DNA of 12,355 nucleotides from Baffinella frigidus (Eukaryota; Cryptophyceae; Cryptomonadales; Baffinellaceae), in NCBI GenBank assembly GCA_026770585.1, contig MU646414.1:434279-446633 (forward strand), given 5' to 3'. Each line of letters starts with the position of its first letter. Positions within the stretch are counted from its first letter, which is position 1. The notes beneath the pieces were generated by a model, which was not told the origin of the DNA, did not search any database, and saw nothing but the letters and a program-made list of their open reading frames with translations. Position numbers and translations under genes: made by a program. Below are positions 5,566 to 11,690 of this stretch, piece after piece.

Positions 5566-6141
5566 GCCTGCCATTTAGCAGCGACCGAGGACCTGTTCGA
5601 CTTGAATTCAAGGCGAAATTCCGGTTAGGTTAGAGGGCAATGGATAAGATTCTCCTGGATGGTTAACGTTTCCTGAAACCTCTAGACAACTATCAAACCA
5701 CCTTCACCTCCGAGGGGGCGGGTGGAGTTTGAGAGAAACGTCATGGCTCTGTATGAGTTGCTTTACAATAGAGCTCTGTATGAGTTGCTTTACAATGGAG
5801 CTTCAAGCCTACAGGAGAGTCTCGAAAACAAGGACCTTGTGAGCAGGTCGACGTTTAGAGCCATTCCGGTAGGACTTGTCGCGTTTTCGACTTCGAGATT
5901 TCAAGATTTCAGACTTCAAAAAGGTTTTACAGGGCGTAAAACGTTTTAAAACACACCGTTTCAAATCTCATGGTACAAATGAAGTCTTGAAGTCTCGAAG
6001 TCGCGAAATCTAAAACGCGACAAGTCCTACCGGAACAGCTCTACCATCCAGGAGAATCTTGTCCATTGCCCTCTAACCTAACCGGAATTTCACCTTGAAT
6101 TCGAGGCGAAAAGGTCCTCGGTCGCTGCTCAGTGGTAGGAC
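5566..6141. mobile_element. Large foldback element, family I, copy I1
   Basis: The outer arms 5566-5664 and about 6043-6141 are inverted (AGCAGCGACCGAGGACC against GGTCCTCGGTCGCTGCT; GGTTAGGTTAGAGGGCAATG against its complement). The inner arms 5861-5915 and about 5979-6040 pair through CCGGTAGGACTTGTCGCGTT. The left arm holds an extra segment of about 190 bp (5665-5855) with no partner on the right. That segment includes two 27-bp direct repeats and an AACGTTTC/GAAACGT pair. A shorter relative lies at 8631-8781. No transposase is present. Confidence 0.85.
5746..5799 (+). repeat. 27-bp direct duplication
   Basis: GCTCTGTATGAGTTGCTTTA followed by CAATAGA at 5746-5772, repeated with one change at 5773-5799. 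It is confined to the unpaired part of the left arm of foldback I1. Confidence 0.95.
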
Positions 6142-6207
6142 ATCCCGCGTGTCCTCTACTATATCTACTAGTACAAATCCCTTTCCCGAAGCTTGCTTAG
6201 GGGTGTG

Positions 6208-6293
6208 AAGCATGATTAGGTTATGGACCTCAAGATTATGGACCTCAAACATGATAGGTTATGGACCTCAAGCATGATTATGTTATGGACCTC
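6208..6293 (+). repeat. Imperfect 24-bp tandem repeat
   Basis: Four units ending TTATGGACCTC: AAGCATGATTAGG, AAGA (shortened), AAACATGATAGG and AAGCATGATTATG precede the shared part. Unit lengths are 24, 15, 23 and 24. Confidence 0.93.
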
Positions 6294-6323
6294 ATGGGCA
6301 GGTCGACGTCGAGGATCTCCGAG

Positions 6324-6377
6324 GTGTCAAGGTTGCGCAGGTACACCAGCTTGTGCTCCGGCACGCTGAACGCCGTC
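6324..6377 (-). CDS. Coding-like block L, copy 1 (VPEHKLVYLRNLDT)
   Basis: The minus-strand frame reads AFSVPEHKLVYLRNLDT and continues SEILDVDLP before a stop near 6285. Compared with the copy at 6499-6552, seven of 54 bases differ. Six are synonymous third-position changes and one replaces Lys by Thr, which is what selection on a protein produces. The block is preceded on its strand by AG and GACGGCG, compatible with a splice acceptor. There is no start codon or companion exon in sight. I do not recognise the family. It may be an exon of a real gene or a former one. Confidence 0.5.
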
Positions 6378-6480
6378 CTATTCCGACCCGGGGAAAATCG
6401 CTTACAATTGGGAGTTTGCCTCAAGTTATTTCTGCAGATTTGGGGATACTCACGGGGAAAGTTAATCCCATCCTCCGGAA
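6364..6480. repeat. L-flank repeat, copy 1
   Basis: GCTGAACGCCG, ATTCCGACCCGGGGAAAATCG, TGGGAGTTTG, GCAGATTTGGGGATACTCAC and AATCCCATCCTCCGGAA occur in the same order as at 6638-6785. The similarity extends beyond the coding-like block into non-coding sequence, so a larger segment was duplicated. Confidence 0.65.
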
Positions 6481-6516
6481 CCTCGACACTTTTGTAAAGT
6501 GTCGAGGTTCCGGAGG
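6472..6516. repeat. Perfect 21-bp hairpin with 3-nt loop
   Basis: CCTCCGGAACCTCGACACTT(T) is followed by TGT and its exact reverse complement. The right arm is part of the coding-like block copy L2, and the left arm is an inverted duplicate of it. A tiny loop and perfect arms suggest a snap-back or template-switch event that overwrote the end of the block. Confidence 0.95.
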
Positions 6517-6552
6517 TAGACGAGCGTGTGTTCCGGCACGCTGAACGCCGTC
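6499..6552 (-). pseudogene. Coding-like block L, copy 2 (VPEHTLVYLRNLDT)
   Basis: The minus-strand frame reads AFSVPEHTLVYLRNLDT and is preceded by AG and GACGGCG, as in copy 1. After Asp-Thr the sequence turns into the hairpin at 6472-6516, so the following SEILDVDLP of copy 1 is lost. It is probably broken. Confidence 0.48.
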
Positions 6553-6612
6553 CTGGTTCAGGGTTTGGGGTTTGGGGTTTGGGGTTTCGGGTTTGGCGTT
6601 GAGGGCTGAGGT
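6553..6612 (+). repeat. Telomere-like tract 3
   Basis: GGTTCAGGGTTTGGGGTTTG and further GGGGTTT / GGGTTTC units in 7-bp steps, followed by GAGGGCTGAGG. It is the same sequence type as 4811-5225. Confidence 0.7.
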
Positions 6613-6637
6613 CCTAATTTTCCCTCCTGGATCCTAA

Positions 6638-6855
6638 ACGCTGAACGCCGCATTCCGATCCGGGGGAAATCGCTCAGTCCAATTGGCGTCTTGGCCACGC
6701 CAGGTCACGTTGGGAATTTGTCAAACGTCGATTCTGGAGATTTAGGCGAGAATGACGCCAAACGTGAATCCCATCCACCGGAAACAATGTGGGATTTGTA
6801 CCACGAAACCACTTTTGAGCTGAACGTCGCGTTCTGAAATTGCCACTTGTAATCT
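6638..6855. repeat. L-flank repeat, diverged copy 2 and partial copy 3
   Basis: GCTGAACGCCGCATTCCGAT, CCGGGGGAAATCGCT, TGGGAATTTGTC, TCTGGAGATTTAGG and AATCCCATCCACCGGAAAC correspond in order to 6364-6480. A third start, GCTGAACGTCGCGTTCTGAA, lies at about 6829. Frames crossing it on the minus strand lack recognisable protein features. Confidence 0.6.
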
Positions 6856-6928
6856 GGCGTGGCATTGAAAATTGCAACACAGAAGGACCCCCCGGGGACT
6901 GGAAAAGAGACTCGACGAGAGTCTCCGA

Positions 6929-7042
6929 GAACAAGTATCTTTCTTAAAAAAATATGCATGGAAATTACTACACAAATGCACTGGGACGTGACCTTTGTGT
7001 GGTAATTTTCCTTGCAGAGTTTTAAAATAAAAATACTTGTTC
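6929..7042. mobile_element. Foldback M, copy 1
   Basis: GAACAAGTAT pairs with ATACTTGTTC at the ends. GGAAATTACTACACAAA pairs imperfectly with TTTGTGTGGTAATTTTCC inside. The centre carries TGGGACGTGACC. The same core in reverse complement, with the same ATTACTACACAA arms, occurs at 7528-7594, so the two belong to one family. Confidence 0.75.
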
Positions 7043-7261
7043 CCGGATTACATCGCGGCCACATTTGTCGGTAGGCCTGTGCGTTCTCAACAAACATGAG
7101 GCGGGCAGCAACCGCCCTCGAATGCGTCGCTTAGGTTCGATCGTGGCGGGCCGTCCAACTGTCGGATAGCAAGGGGGGCTAGCGCGTCGGTTACTCATTC
7201 AATTTTAAAGGGGTTTAAAAACTTTCACCTGCATCCTAAGGGAAATGGACTTTCAAAATGA
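7043..7261. other. Spacer with one half of a direct repeat
   Basis: Contains GATAGCAAGGGGGGCTAGCG (about 7166-7185), which resembles GATAGCGGCAAGGGGGGCTG at 7316-7335. The two copies bracket the palindrome at 7262-7294. No gene is recognised. Confidence 0.5.
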
Positions 7262-7294
7262 AAAAGCTGAGGCCAGATTCTGGCCTCAGCTTTT
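7262..7294. repeat. 33-bp near-perfect palindrome
   Basis: AAAAGCTGAGGCCAGA and TCTGGCCTCAGCTTTT separated by a single T. It is flanked at about 80 bp on the left and 20 bp on the right by copies of a GATAGC...AAGGGGGGCT direct repeat. The arms could form a terminator-like hairpin, but in this eukaryotic context a snap-back duplication is more likely. Confidence 0.92.
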
Positions 7295-7495
7295 AAACGA
7301 ACCCCCGGGTGCCTCGATAGCGGCAAGGGGGGCTGACGGGTCGGGTACGAATCAGGCAAATTGGACGTGACAGTCACAAGTCGCGTCCAGTTTGTACTAC
7401 ACGTGAGATCCAAATTTGAATCCAGTCCATTTTGCACCCGTCGCATTTACTCCCTTGCTGTCCGACCGTGGATCTAATCCCGCCGACCATTCACG

Positions 7496-7608
7496 TTGAA
7501 TACGATTTCGGGGATCTCCGATCCGATCTGCAACGAAAATTACTACACAATCGGTCACGTCCCAAAAACAATTGTGTAGTAATTTTCGTTGCAGGGATCG
7601 TATTCAAC
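7496..7608. mobile_element. Foldback M, copy 2 (24-bp perfect stem)
   Basis: CTGCAACGAAAATTACTACA and CAAT (7528-7551) pair perfectly with 7571-7594 across a 19-nt loop holding GGTCACGTCCCA. Outside, GTTGAATACGAT and ATCGTATTCAAC pair again, with about 20 unpaired bases on the left. The core matches foldback 6929-7042 in inverse orientation. Confidence 0.88.
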
Positions 7609-7679
7609 TCGAATACCCTTCCCGATGAGACCGTGGTTCCAGTGTACTACCGAAACATCAAACAGTCCTCGGTGGAAGG

Positions 7680-7735
7680 GAGGAAGCGCACTTATGCGAA
7701 GTGCGCTTCCTCGGAGGAAGCGCACTTATGCGAAG
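7680..7735 (+). repeat. 14-bp hairpin followed by direct repeat of one arm
   Basis: GAGGAAGCGCACTT, ATGCG, AAGTGCGCTTCCTC form a perfect stem (7680-7712). GGAAGCGCACTTATGCGAAG at 7682-7701 recurs at 7716-7735, an offset of 34. The order direct copy, inverted copy, direct copy is typical of double template switching. Confidence 0.93.
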
Positions 7736-8000
7736 AAGTACACGAAGAAGTACTCCAAGAAATCCCGGGGTAAGGGAGGCGTCAAGGCGATACCTTACGA
7801 TCTGCAGCAGCGACTCCCCCCCCTCCGGGCCCTGAATCAGGGTGACATTCTCAGCGAGAGGACCCCGACAGCACGATGGTTGACTGAACCCTTCTTCTCT
7901 TCTTCTTGATTTCTCTCGGTACAGGTCCTAGATAGGCCCTTTAGCCTTGAGTTGAGTGATACAATAGACTGAACCTGGCAGGCTTTGTCCGCAGGGGGGG

Positions 8001-8097
8001 GTTGACTAGGGTTTGTTCGTACCAGTCAACCATCGGTTGACTGAACCAGGGTTTGTTCGTACCGGGGTTTGTTCGTAGGGTTTGTTCGTACCGGGGC
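8001..8097 (+). repeat. AGGGTTTGTTCGTACC repeat cluster
   Basis: Four copies or part copies of GGGTTTGTTCGTA at 8009, 8049, 8065 and 8078. The first two are separated by an inverted pair, GTCAACC / GGTTGACT. GGTTGACTGAACC also occurs at about 7879 and 8036. Frames through the cluster repeat TNKP-like residues and are not genes. Confidence 0.88.
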
Positions 8098-8120
8098 GAT
8101 GCCTAACCAAATTAGTGTCA

Positions 8121-8210
8121 GAGGCCATGCAATTTAAACCGCCTTTTATGCTATCATGGGACAAAACCCACCCCACGATAGCACAAACACGGTTTACATT
8201 GCATGGCCTC
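8121..8210. mobile_element. Foldback P, 90 bp
   Basis: The ends GAGGCCATGCAAT and ATTGCATGGCCTC are perfect inverted repeats. TAAACCG/CGGTTTA and TGCTATC/GATAGCA pair further in, separated by unequal internal loops. No direct flank was detected. Confidence 0.82.
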
Positions 8211-8630
8211 GCGCATGAAAATGCTCCGGACAACGGACACGCGAATCTCATCTCGGACCATACCAGAATCTGTCCTGATGAAAAGGCGTCCACTGTGTGG
8301 GTAGACGTTTGGATCAGTCTTTGGCAGGCTCGAGAGAAATAACGAACGCAGATAAGCACGGGACTGAATCCCAGCCCAGTATAAATTCAAATTCGCAAGG
8401 CGTCCATCTAAAGGATTTCTCGGACAAACCCAGGTATTTTACCCCCCGAAAAGTGAGTTCAGCTCACAAATGGCTCCAAGCCCCACGCAACTCTGAGATA
8501 CAATCTCTACACAGCCGCGAAGAGGTTACCTGCCACTGCAACATCTTCCGCTTCCCCTTGTATGTGAAGTACGCCTGGCACCTGCCCCAGCGAACAAAGT
8601 GCGCTTTACTGGTACCGAAACGGCTGCAAT
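8211..8630. other. Unique region, no gene recognised
   Basis: Mixed-composition DNA. A plus-strand frame from 8297 remains open for 140 codons and contains CHCNIFRFPLYVKYAWHLP, but it starts inside unrelated sequence and ends in family I sequence. It matches nothing I know. There are no repeats longer than about 12 bp. Confidence 0.4.
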
Positions 8631-8781
8631 ACCACCACTTAGCAGCGGCCGAGTTCCTTTTCTCCTGGAAATCAAGGCAAAATTCTGGTTGGAATCCAGG
8701 GCAACAGATAAGATTCTAGTACAAATAGTTTATAGATAGACTGTATCCGTGAAGCCCCCCGGTGGCTGCTAAGTTCATAGG
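8631..8781. mobile_element. Family I relative, short copy (I2)
   Basis: CACTTAGCAGCGGCCGAG, AAATCAAGGCAAAATTCTGG and CAGGGCAACAGATAAGATTC match the left arm of I1 (5571-5655) in order. The end CGGTGGCTGCTAAG is the inverse of the start. It is much shorter than I1 because the inner arms are missing. Confidence 0.7.
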
Positions 8782-8783
8782 CT

Positions 8784-8944
8784 CGCAACCTATAATTAGT
8801 TTTGTAAAGCAACTCGTTCTGGTACAAATTATAAAACAAGGTCCATTCAAAACTAAAAAGGGCTCCCATTCCTTTTTAAACGAGGTCTTGTTTTATAATT
8901 TGTACCAGGAACGAGTTACTTTACAAAACTAATTATAGGTTGCG
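8784..8944. mobile_element. Foldback J, 161 bp
   Basis: CGCAACCTATAATTAGTTTT and following ACAAATTATAAAACAAG pair with their complements on the right. There are only a few mismatches over about 75 bp per arm, and the short centre lies around GGGCTCCCATTCC. It is AT-rich and non-coding. It abuts I2 on the left and D1 on the right. Confidence 0.9.
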
Positions 8945-8954
8945 CCGCTATCAA

Positions 8955-9326
8955 AGTGGACGGCGGACTACGAGGGTTTCGAGACCCCGGATATCCGCGG
9001 GTAACGTGACCGGAGCTTTCTTGGACTTCTGCATCGCGCAATCTGCACACACGAGCATGCTTATCTCAGAAAACGAGTTCTAAAACTCGTTTTCTTAAGT
9101 CAATTCCCCTATAAATTTGTCAACTTATGCGGAGAGTAAAGAATAAGTTGACGAATTTGTAGGGGGATTGACTTAAGAAAACGAGTTTTAGAACTCGTTT
9201 TCTGAGATAAATGCGCACAGCCTCAGGATGCAGCAGAGGCATGCCATCCGTGTTGCCTGCCCTCGCATCAGAAAAGCCTCCAAGCTAAGTCGACTTTTGA
9301 TAAAAGGTTCGTAGTCCACCGTGCGG
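8955..9326 (+). mobile_element. Family D element D1, interrupted by family E
   Basis: The left part GGACTACGAGGGTTTCGAGA, CCCC and GGTAACGTGACC corresponds to the start of D2 (10960-11097). The right part GTCGACTTTTGATAAAAGG and CGTAGTCCACCGTGCGG corresponds to its end. The E2 insertion (9061-9210) and additional unique sequence lie between. The left terminus is diverged, so the exact start is uncertain. Confidence 0.65.
9061..9210 (+). mobile_element. Family E 150-bp foldback element, copy E2
   Basis: Exactly the length of E1 and nearly identical to it, beginning TTATCTCAGAAAACGAG and ending CTCGTTTTCTGAGATAA. ATGC occurs immediately before (9057-9060) and after (9211-9214), a perfect 4-bp target-site duplication different from that of E1. 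It lies inside D1, so it is the younger insertion. Confidence 0.95.
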
Positions 9327-9381
9327 TATCCCCCCCGGATAAACACGCGAACCTTCACTGGTCCAGACACGGCTGCAACAA

Positions 9382-9394
9382 CCCCCCCCCCCCC
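9382..9394. repeat. C homopolymer
   Basis: A run of about thirteen C residues beside a second short run near 9330. It is of interest only as a likely place for sequencing-length error. Confidence 0.85.
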
Positions 9395-9430
9395 ACGAAA
9401 AACACGCGTTTATTCGGATCGCAACTAACC

Positions 9431-9589
9431 CACACAGCGGGCTATGAAGAGATTTTCGGGCACTCAGTGCCCGAGTTTCCGTTACCTTACCCGTAGGAAC
9501 CCCCATATGCCCCTACGGGTTGCCTACCGTAGGGTCCTAGATCTTATCGCTTAGGGGTGATTCAAAATCCCTTGGAAGTCCGCTGTGTG
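9431..9589 (+). mobile_element. Family C element, copy C3, complete
   Basis: 159 bp with CACACAGCGGGCTATGAAG on the left and CTTGGAAGTCCGCTGTGTG on the right. It carries GGGCACTCAGTGCCCGAG, TTTCCGTTACCTTACCCG, GGGTTGCCTACCGTAGGG and CTTATCGCTTAGGGG. It is the best reference copy of the family. Confidence 0.88.
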
Positions 9590-9988
9590 GATGGCCACCG
9601 ACGATTCCCCTCCGAGAAGGCCTTGTTTGACTACAGTGGACCCACCCTAACACATACCCGTCGGGGCCGGACTGATTGAGTATGTGTGGAGGGTAGGTAT
9701 GCATTATGGTGTCCACCCGTCAGGCATACTTCCTTGCAGGGGGAAATCGGGGGCCGGCCGAAGGAGTATGTGTGGAGGGTAAGTATGTGTTACGGTAGCC
9801 TGTGTTAGGGTAGTTGGACTGTAGCTCTGATGAGGCTCCTGCAACGAAGACCCCCATCTTTCCGGGGTCTCGCTCCGAGGCGGGCCCACCGAAGCTGACT
9901 GTGCAGGATGCGAGGGGGGAGACTGAGGACGAGAGCTGCTGGCGCTCAAGAAGTCCGCATTTCTTGCTTTACACGAGATGCAGCGCCC
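9590..9988. other. Mostly unique region with a 50-bp direct repeat
   Basis: GGGCCGGACTGATTGAGTAT and TGTGTGGAGGGTAGGTATG (9665-9713) recur as GGGCCGGCCGAAGGAGTATG and TGTGGAGGGTAAGTATG (about 9750-9800). One GAGGCGGGCCCACC word lies at 9877. No reading frame with coding character was recognised. Confidence 0.55.
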
Positions 9989-10016
9989 CGCTAGGTGGCT
10001 GAACAAATACATCGTG

Positions 10017-10201
10017 TTTGTTAAGGAGCGTTGAGCAACCAACTATCAAGTGATAAAACGTCTCTCGGGATTACCTACCGCGGGGAAGCGGCGAGGGGGG
10101 GCACGCTCGTGGGATTCATGGATCCGGACTGGGCCAGTGACACCCCCCTCTAGGTGGCATATTTGTTAAGGGGCGTTGAGCAACCAACTATAAAGTGGTA
10201 A
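10017..10201 (+). repeat. 40-bp direct repeat R, two copies
   Basis: TTTGTTAAGGAGCGTTGAGC and AACCAACTATCAAGTGATAA at 10017-10056 recur at 10162-10201 with about three changes. CTAGGTGGC precedes each copy. The 105 bp between them are GC-rich and unrelated. Confidence 0.9.
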
Positions 10202-10593
10202 GAGTCTAGAAGCCCCGAGGGAGAGGCATTAGGTGAACTGCACCCTGAGCCAGAACATTTCGCCTAAGTCAACTCCCCCTCGAAGTCAATGCCTTAAGTC
10301 AAATGCCTGCTCCCAGAGCAGGTCCATCTAAACGAAATGGCAACTTACTGCCGCGGATCAGCTTTGTTGACTTAAGGTAAAATAACCTGGGTAGCAGTCG
10401 ACTGGTGGTGGCGGAAGAAACTTCCACGCAAGAGCCTATGAACTCGAGAAACATAGTCTTTCTATATGTACCATGAATCGGCCTTTTGGGCGAGAAACAA
10501 AAATGGAAGCACCCAACAATTCGCCATAACTCAAATATCCGAAATCGGATATCGCCTCCACAGGGAGCGGTGCCCAAGCCTCGTGCGTGGTTA
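10202..10593. other. Unique region, no gene recognised
   Basis: Includes CTAAGTCAACTCCC, GAAGTCAATG and CTTAAGTCAAATG in close succession, and the small hairpin CTGCTCCCAGAGCAG near 10308. A minus-strand frame of 107 codons crosses the region but begins inside family A sequence and shows no known motif. Confidence 0.45.
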
Positions 10594-10694
10594 TCCCTTA
10601 AGTGGCCAGTAGGTTCATACACCCTACCGTAGGGCCCTAGGACCTGCCTAGGACCTCTTGGCGGTCAAATTTGACCGCCTGGCCACTTACGGGA
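10594..10694 (+). mobile_element. Family A element, copy A4, complete
   Basis: 101 bp with ends TCCCTTAAGTGGCCAG and CTGGCCACTTACGGGA and TA on both sides (10592-10593 and 10695-10696). It has the same orientation as A1. The interior has CACCCTACCGTAGGGCCC and GACCTGCCTAGGACCTC. It is the cleanest family A copy in the window. Confidence 0.92.
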
Positions 10695-10697
10695 TAA

Positions 10698-10959
10698 GCC
10701 ACCGGTGCGCATTCGAAAACGACGCGCACGCAGGGGTGCTCGCCACGAACAAAAGAGCCACCCTGTATCCCCTCTTCACGAGCCTCTGCACTGGAGAGCG
10801 AAACGCGATCCGAAAGCAAAAATGCTTTCTCTGCAGATCCCTTCTACGGAACGGCGTGTCGTTGGGCTATGTTGGGAGAAATTAAAACCTAAAGGACCTA
10901 AAGGACAAACACCGCCCGAGGCGGGCCCGTCTCTTCAACCAGTGCACCCGGTGCCCTAC
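10698..10959. other. Unclassified region, weak plus-strand frame
   Basis: A frame open on the plus strand reads HRCAFENDAHAGVLATNKRA and later CFLCRSLLRNGVSLGYVGRN before a stop at 10883-10885. No start is visible outside family A sequence and no family is recognised, so I do not call it a gene. One GAGGCGGGCCCGTC word lies at 10919, and CCTAAAGGA is duplicated near 10889. Confidence 0.35.
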
Positions 10960-11097
10960 CCACACGGTGGGCTTCGAGGGTTTCGGGACCCCTAGATTTA
11001 GCGGTAACGTGACCAAATTTGCATTAGAAAATACTTAAAGTTGACCACCCACAGGGTAAGTTGACTTTTGATGAAAGGTCCGTAGTCCACCGTGTGG
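10960..11097 (+). mobile_element. Family D element, copy D2
   Basis: 138 bp with inverted ends CCACACGGTGGGCTTCG and CGTAGTCCACCGTGTGG. CTA occurs immediately outside each end (10957-10959 and 11098-11100), a possible 3-bp target-site duplication. The interior AGCGGTAACGTGACC and GTTGACTTTTGATGAAAGG match D1. The CCACAC start recalls the CCACACAGCGG of family C. Confidence 0.72.
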
Positions 11098-11194
11098 CTA
11101 GGCACTGCCCCATTCTTAGAGCAAAGGCGCCTCCCCGCGCAGGAGCAGGATCGGGGAGCAGGATCGGGTAGAGGATATCGGATAGGTCGCGGAC

Positions 11195-11352
11195 CACACA
11201 GCGGACTAAGAAGGGAGTTTCCACCCAAATCGGGCCAATTTCCGTTACCTTACCCGTAGGAACCCCCCTATGTCCCTACGGGTTGCCTACCGTAGGGTCC
11301 TAGGTCTTATCGCTTAGGGGTTATTCAAAATTCCTTCCAAGTCCGCTGTGGG
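11195..11352 (+). mobile_element. Family C element, copy C4
   Basis: Begins CACACAGCGGACTAAGAAGG and contains TTTCCGTTACCTTACCCG, GGGTTGCCTACCGTAGGG and CTTATCGCTTAGGGG. It ends CCTTCCAAGTCCGCTGTG followed by a G run that replaces the expected TG terminus. It is about 158 bp, like C1 and C3. Confidence 0.83.
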
Positions 11353-11412
11353 GGGTGAAGGTGGTGGAAGATGCGGCGCGGTGCGGCGCGGGGGTGCGAT
11401 GAGAGGGTGTTC

Positions 11413-11463
11413 ATTTTGTACCATGAATATCGGGTAGGATTTTGTACCATGAATATCGGGTAG
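11413..11463 (+). repeat. 26-bp tandem duplication
   Basis: ATTTTGTACCATGAATATCG followed by GGTAGG at 11413-11438 is repeated at 11439-11463 without change until the last base. Confidence 0.95.
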
Positions 11464-11541
11464 TGAACCGAAGGGCCGGCCTCCCAGGAGGGTGTTGAGC
11501 CTCTCTTCACTCCCGCGCCTGGCGGGGTGTCCACTAGCCTC

Positions 11542-11690
11542 CTAGCTCTGTCCCACTTGATTTCGTCTCATCGTTAAAAACATTTAGCCGTAGATGGACA
11601 GTTAATTTGTACTGGAGATCCTCCTTTGAAACTAATAATGACGGCTACATGTTTTTGATGATGAGACGAAATCATGTGGAACAGAGCTAG
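11542..11690. mobile_element. Foldback S, 149 bp, with 5-bp direct flank
   Basis: The outer arms CTAGCTCTGTCCCACTTGAT and TTCGTCTCATC pair with GATGAGACGAA and ATCATGTGGAACAGAGCTAG. AAAAACATTTAGCCGT pairs with ACGGCTACATGTTTTT. GCCTC occurs directly before (11537-11541) and after (11691-11695), consistent with a 5-bp target-site duplication. The non-complementary centre is about 45 bp. Confidence 0.8.

Larger units (their letters stand above)
7432..7909 (+). pseudogene. Interrupted reading frame with Lys/Tyr-rich segment
   Basis: A frame open from 7432 reads IHVEYDFGDLRSDL, crosses foldback 7528-7594, then VFNSNTLPDETVVPVYYRN and GRKRTYAK. It goes out of register at a 34-bp inverted plus direct duplication (7682-7715). 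The +2 frame then carries KRTYAKKYTKKYSKKSRGKG and YDLQQRLPPLRAL, ending at a stop at 7907-7909. The 34-bp duplication is not a multiple of three, and discounting it puts both halves in one register. The basic Lys/Tyr-rich part suggests a nucleic-acid-binding segment, but I do not recognise the protein. It may simply be open by chance. Confidence 0.35.

Noticed and set aside
7105-7165. GGTTCGATCG resembling a tRNA B box
   Set aside because: No matching A box, acceptor stem or anticodon arm could be laid out around it.
7262-7294. Palindrome considered as a bacterial intrinsic terminator
   Set aside because: There is no downstream T run of the expected kind and the DNA is eukaryotic in character.
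10299-10622. 107-codon minus-strand frame
   Set aside because: It begins inside family A element A4 and shows no recognisable domain. No independent evidence of coding.
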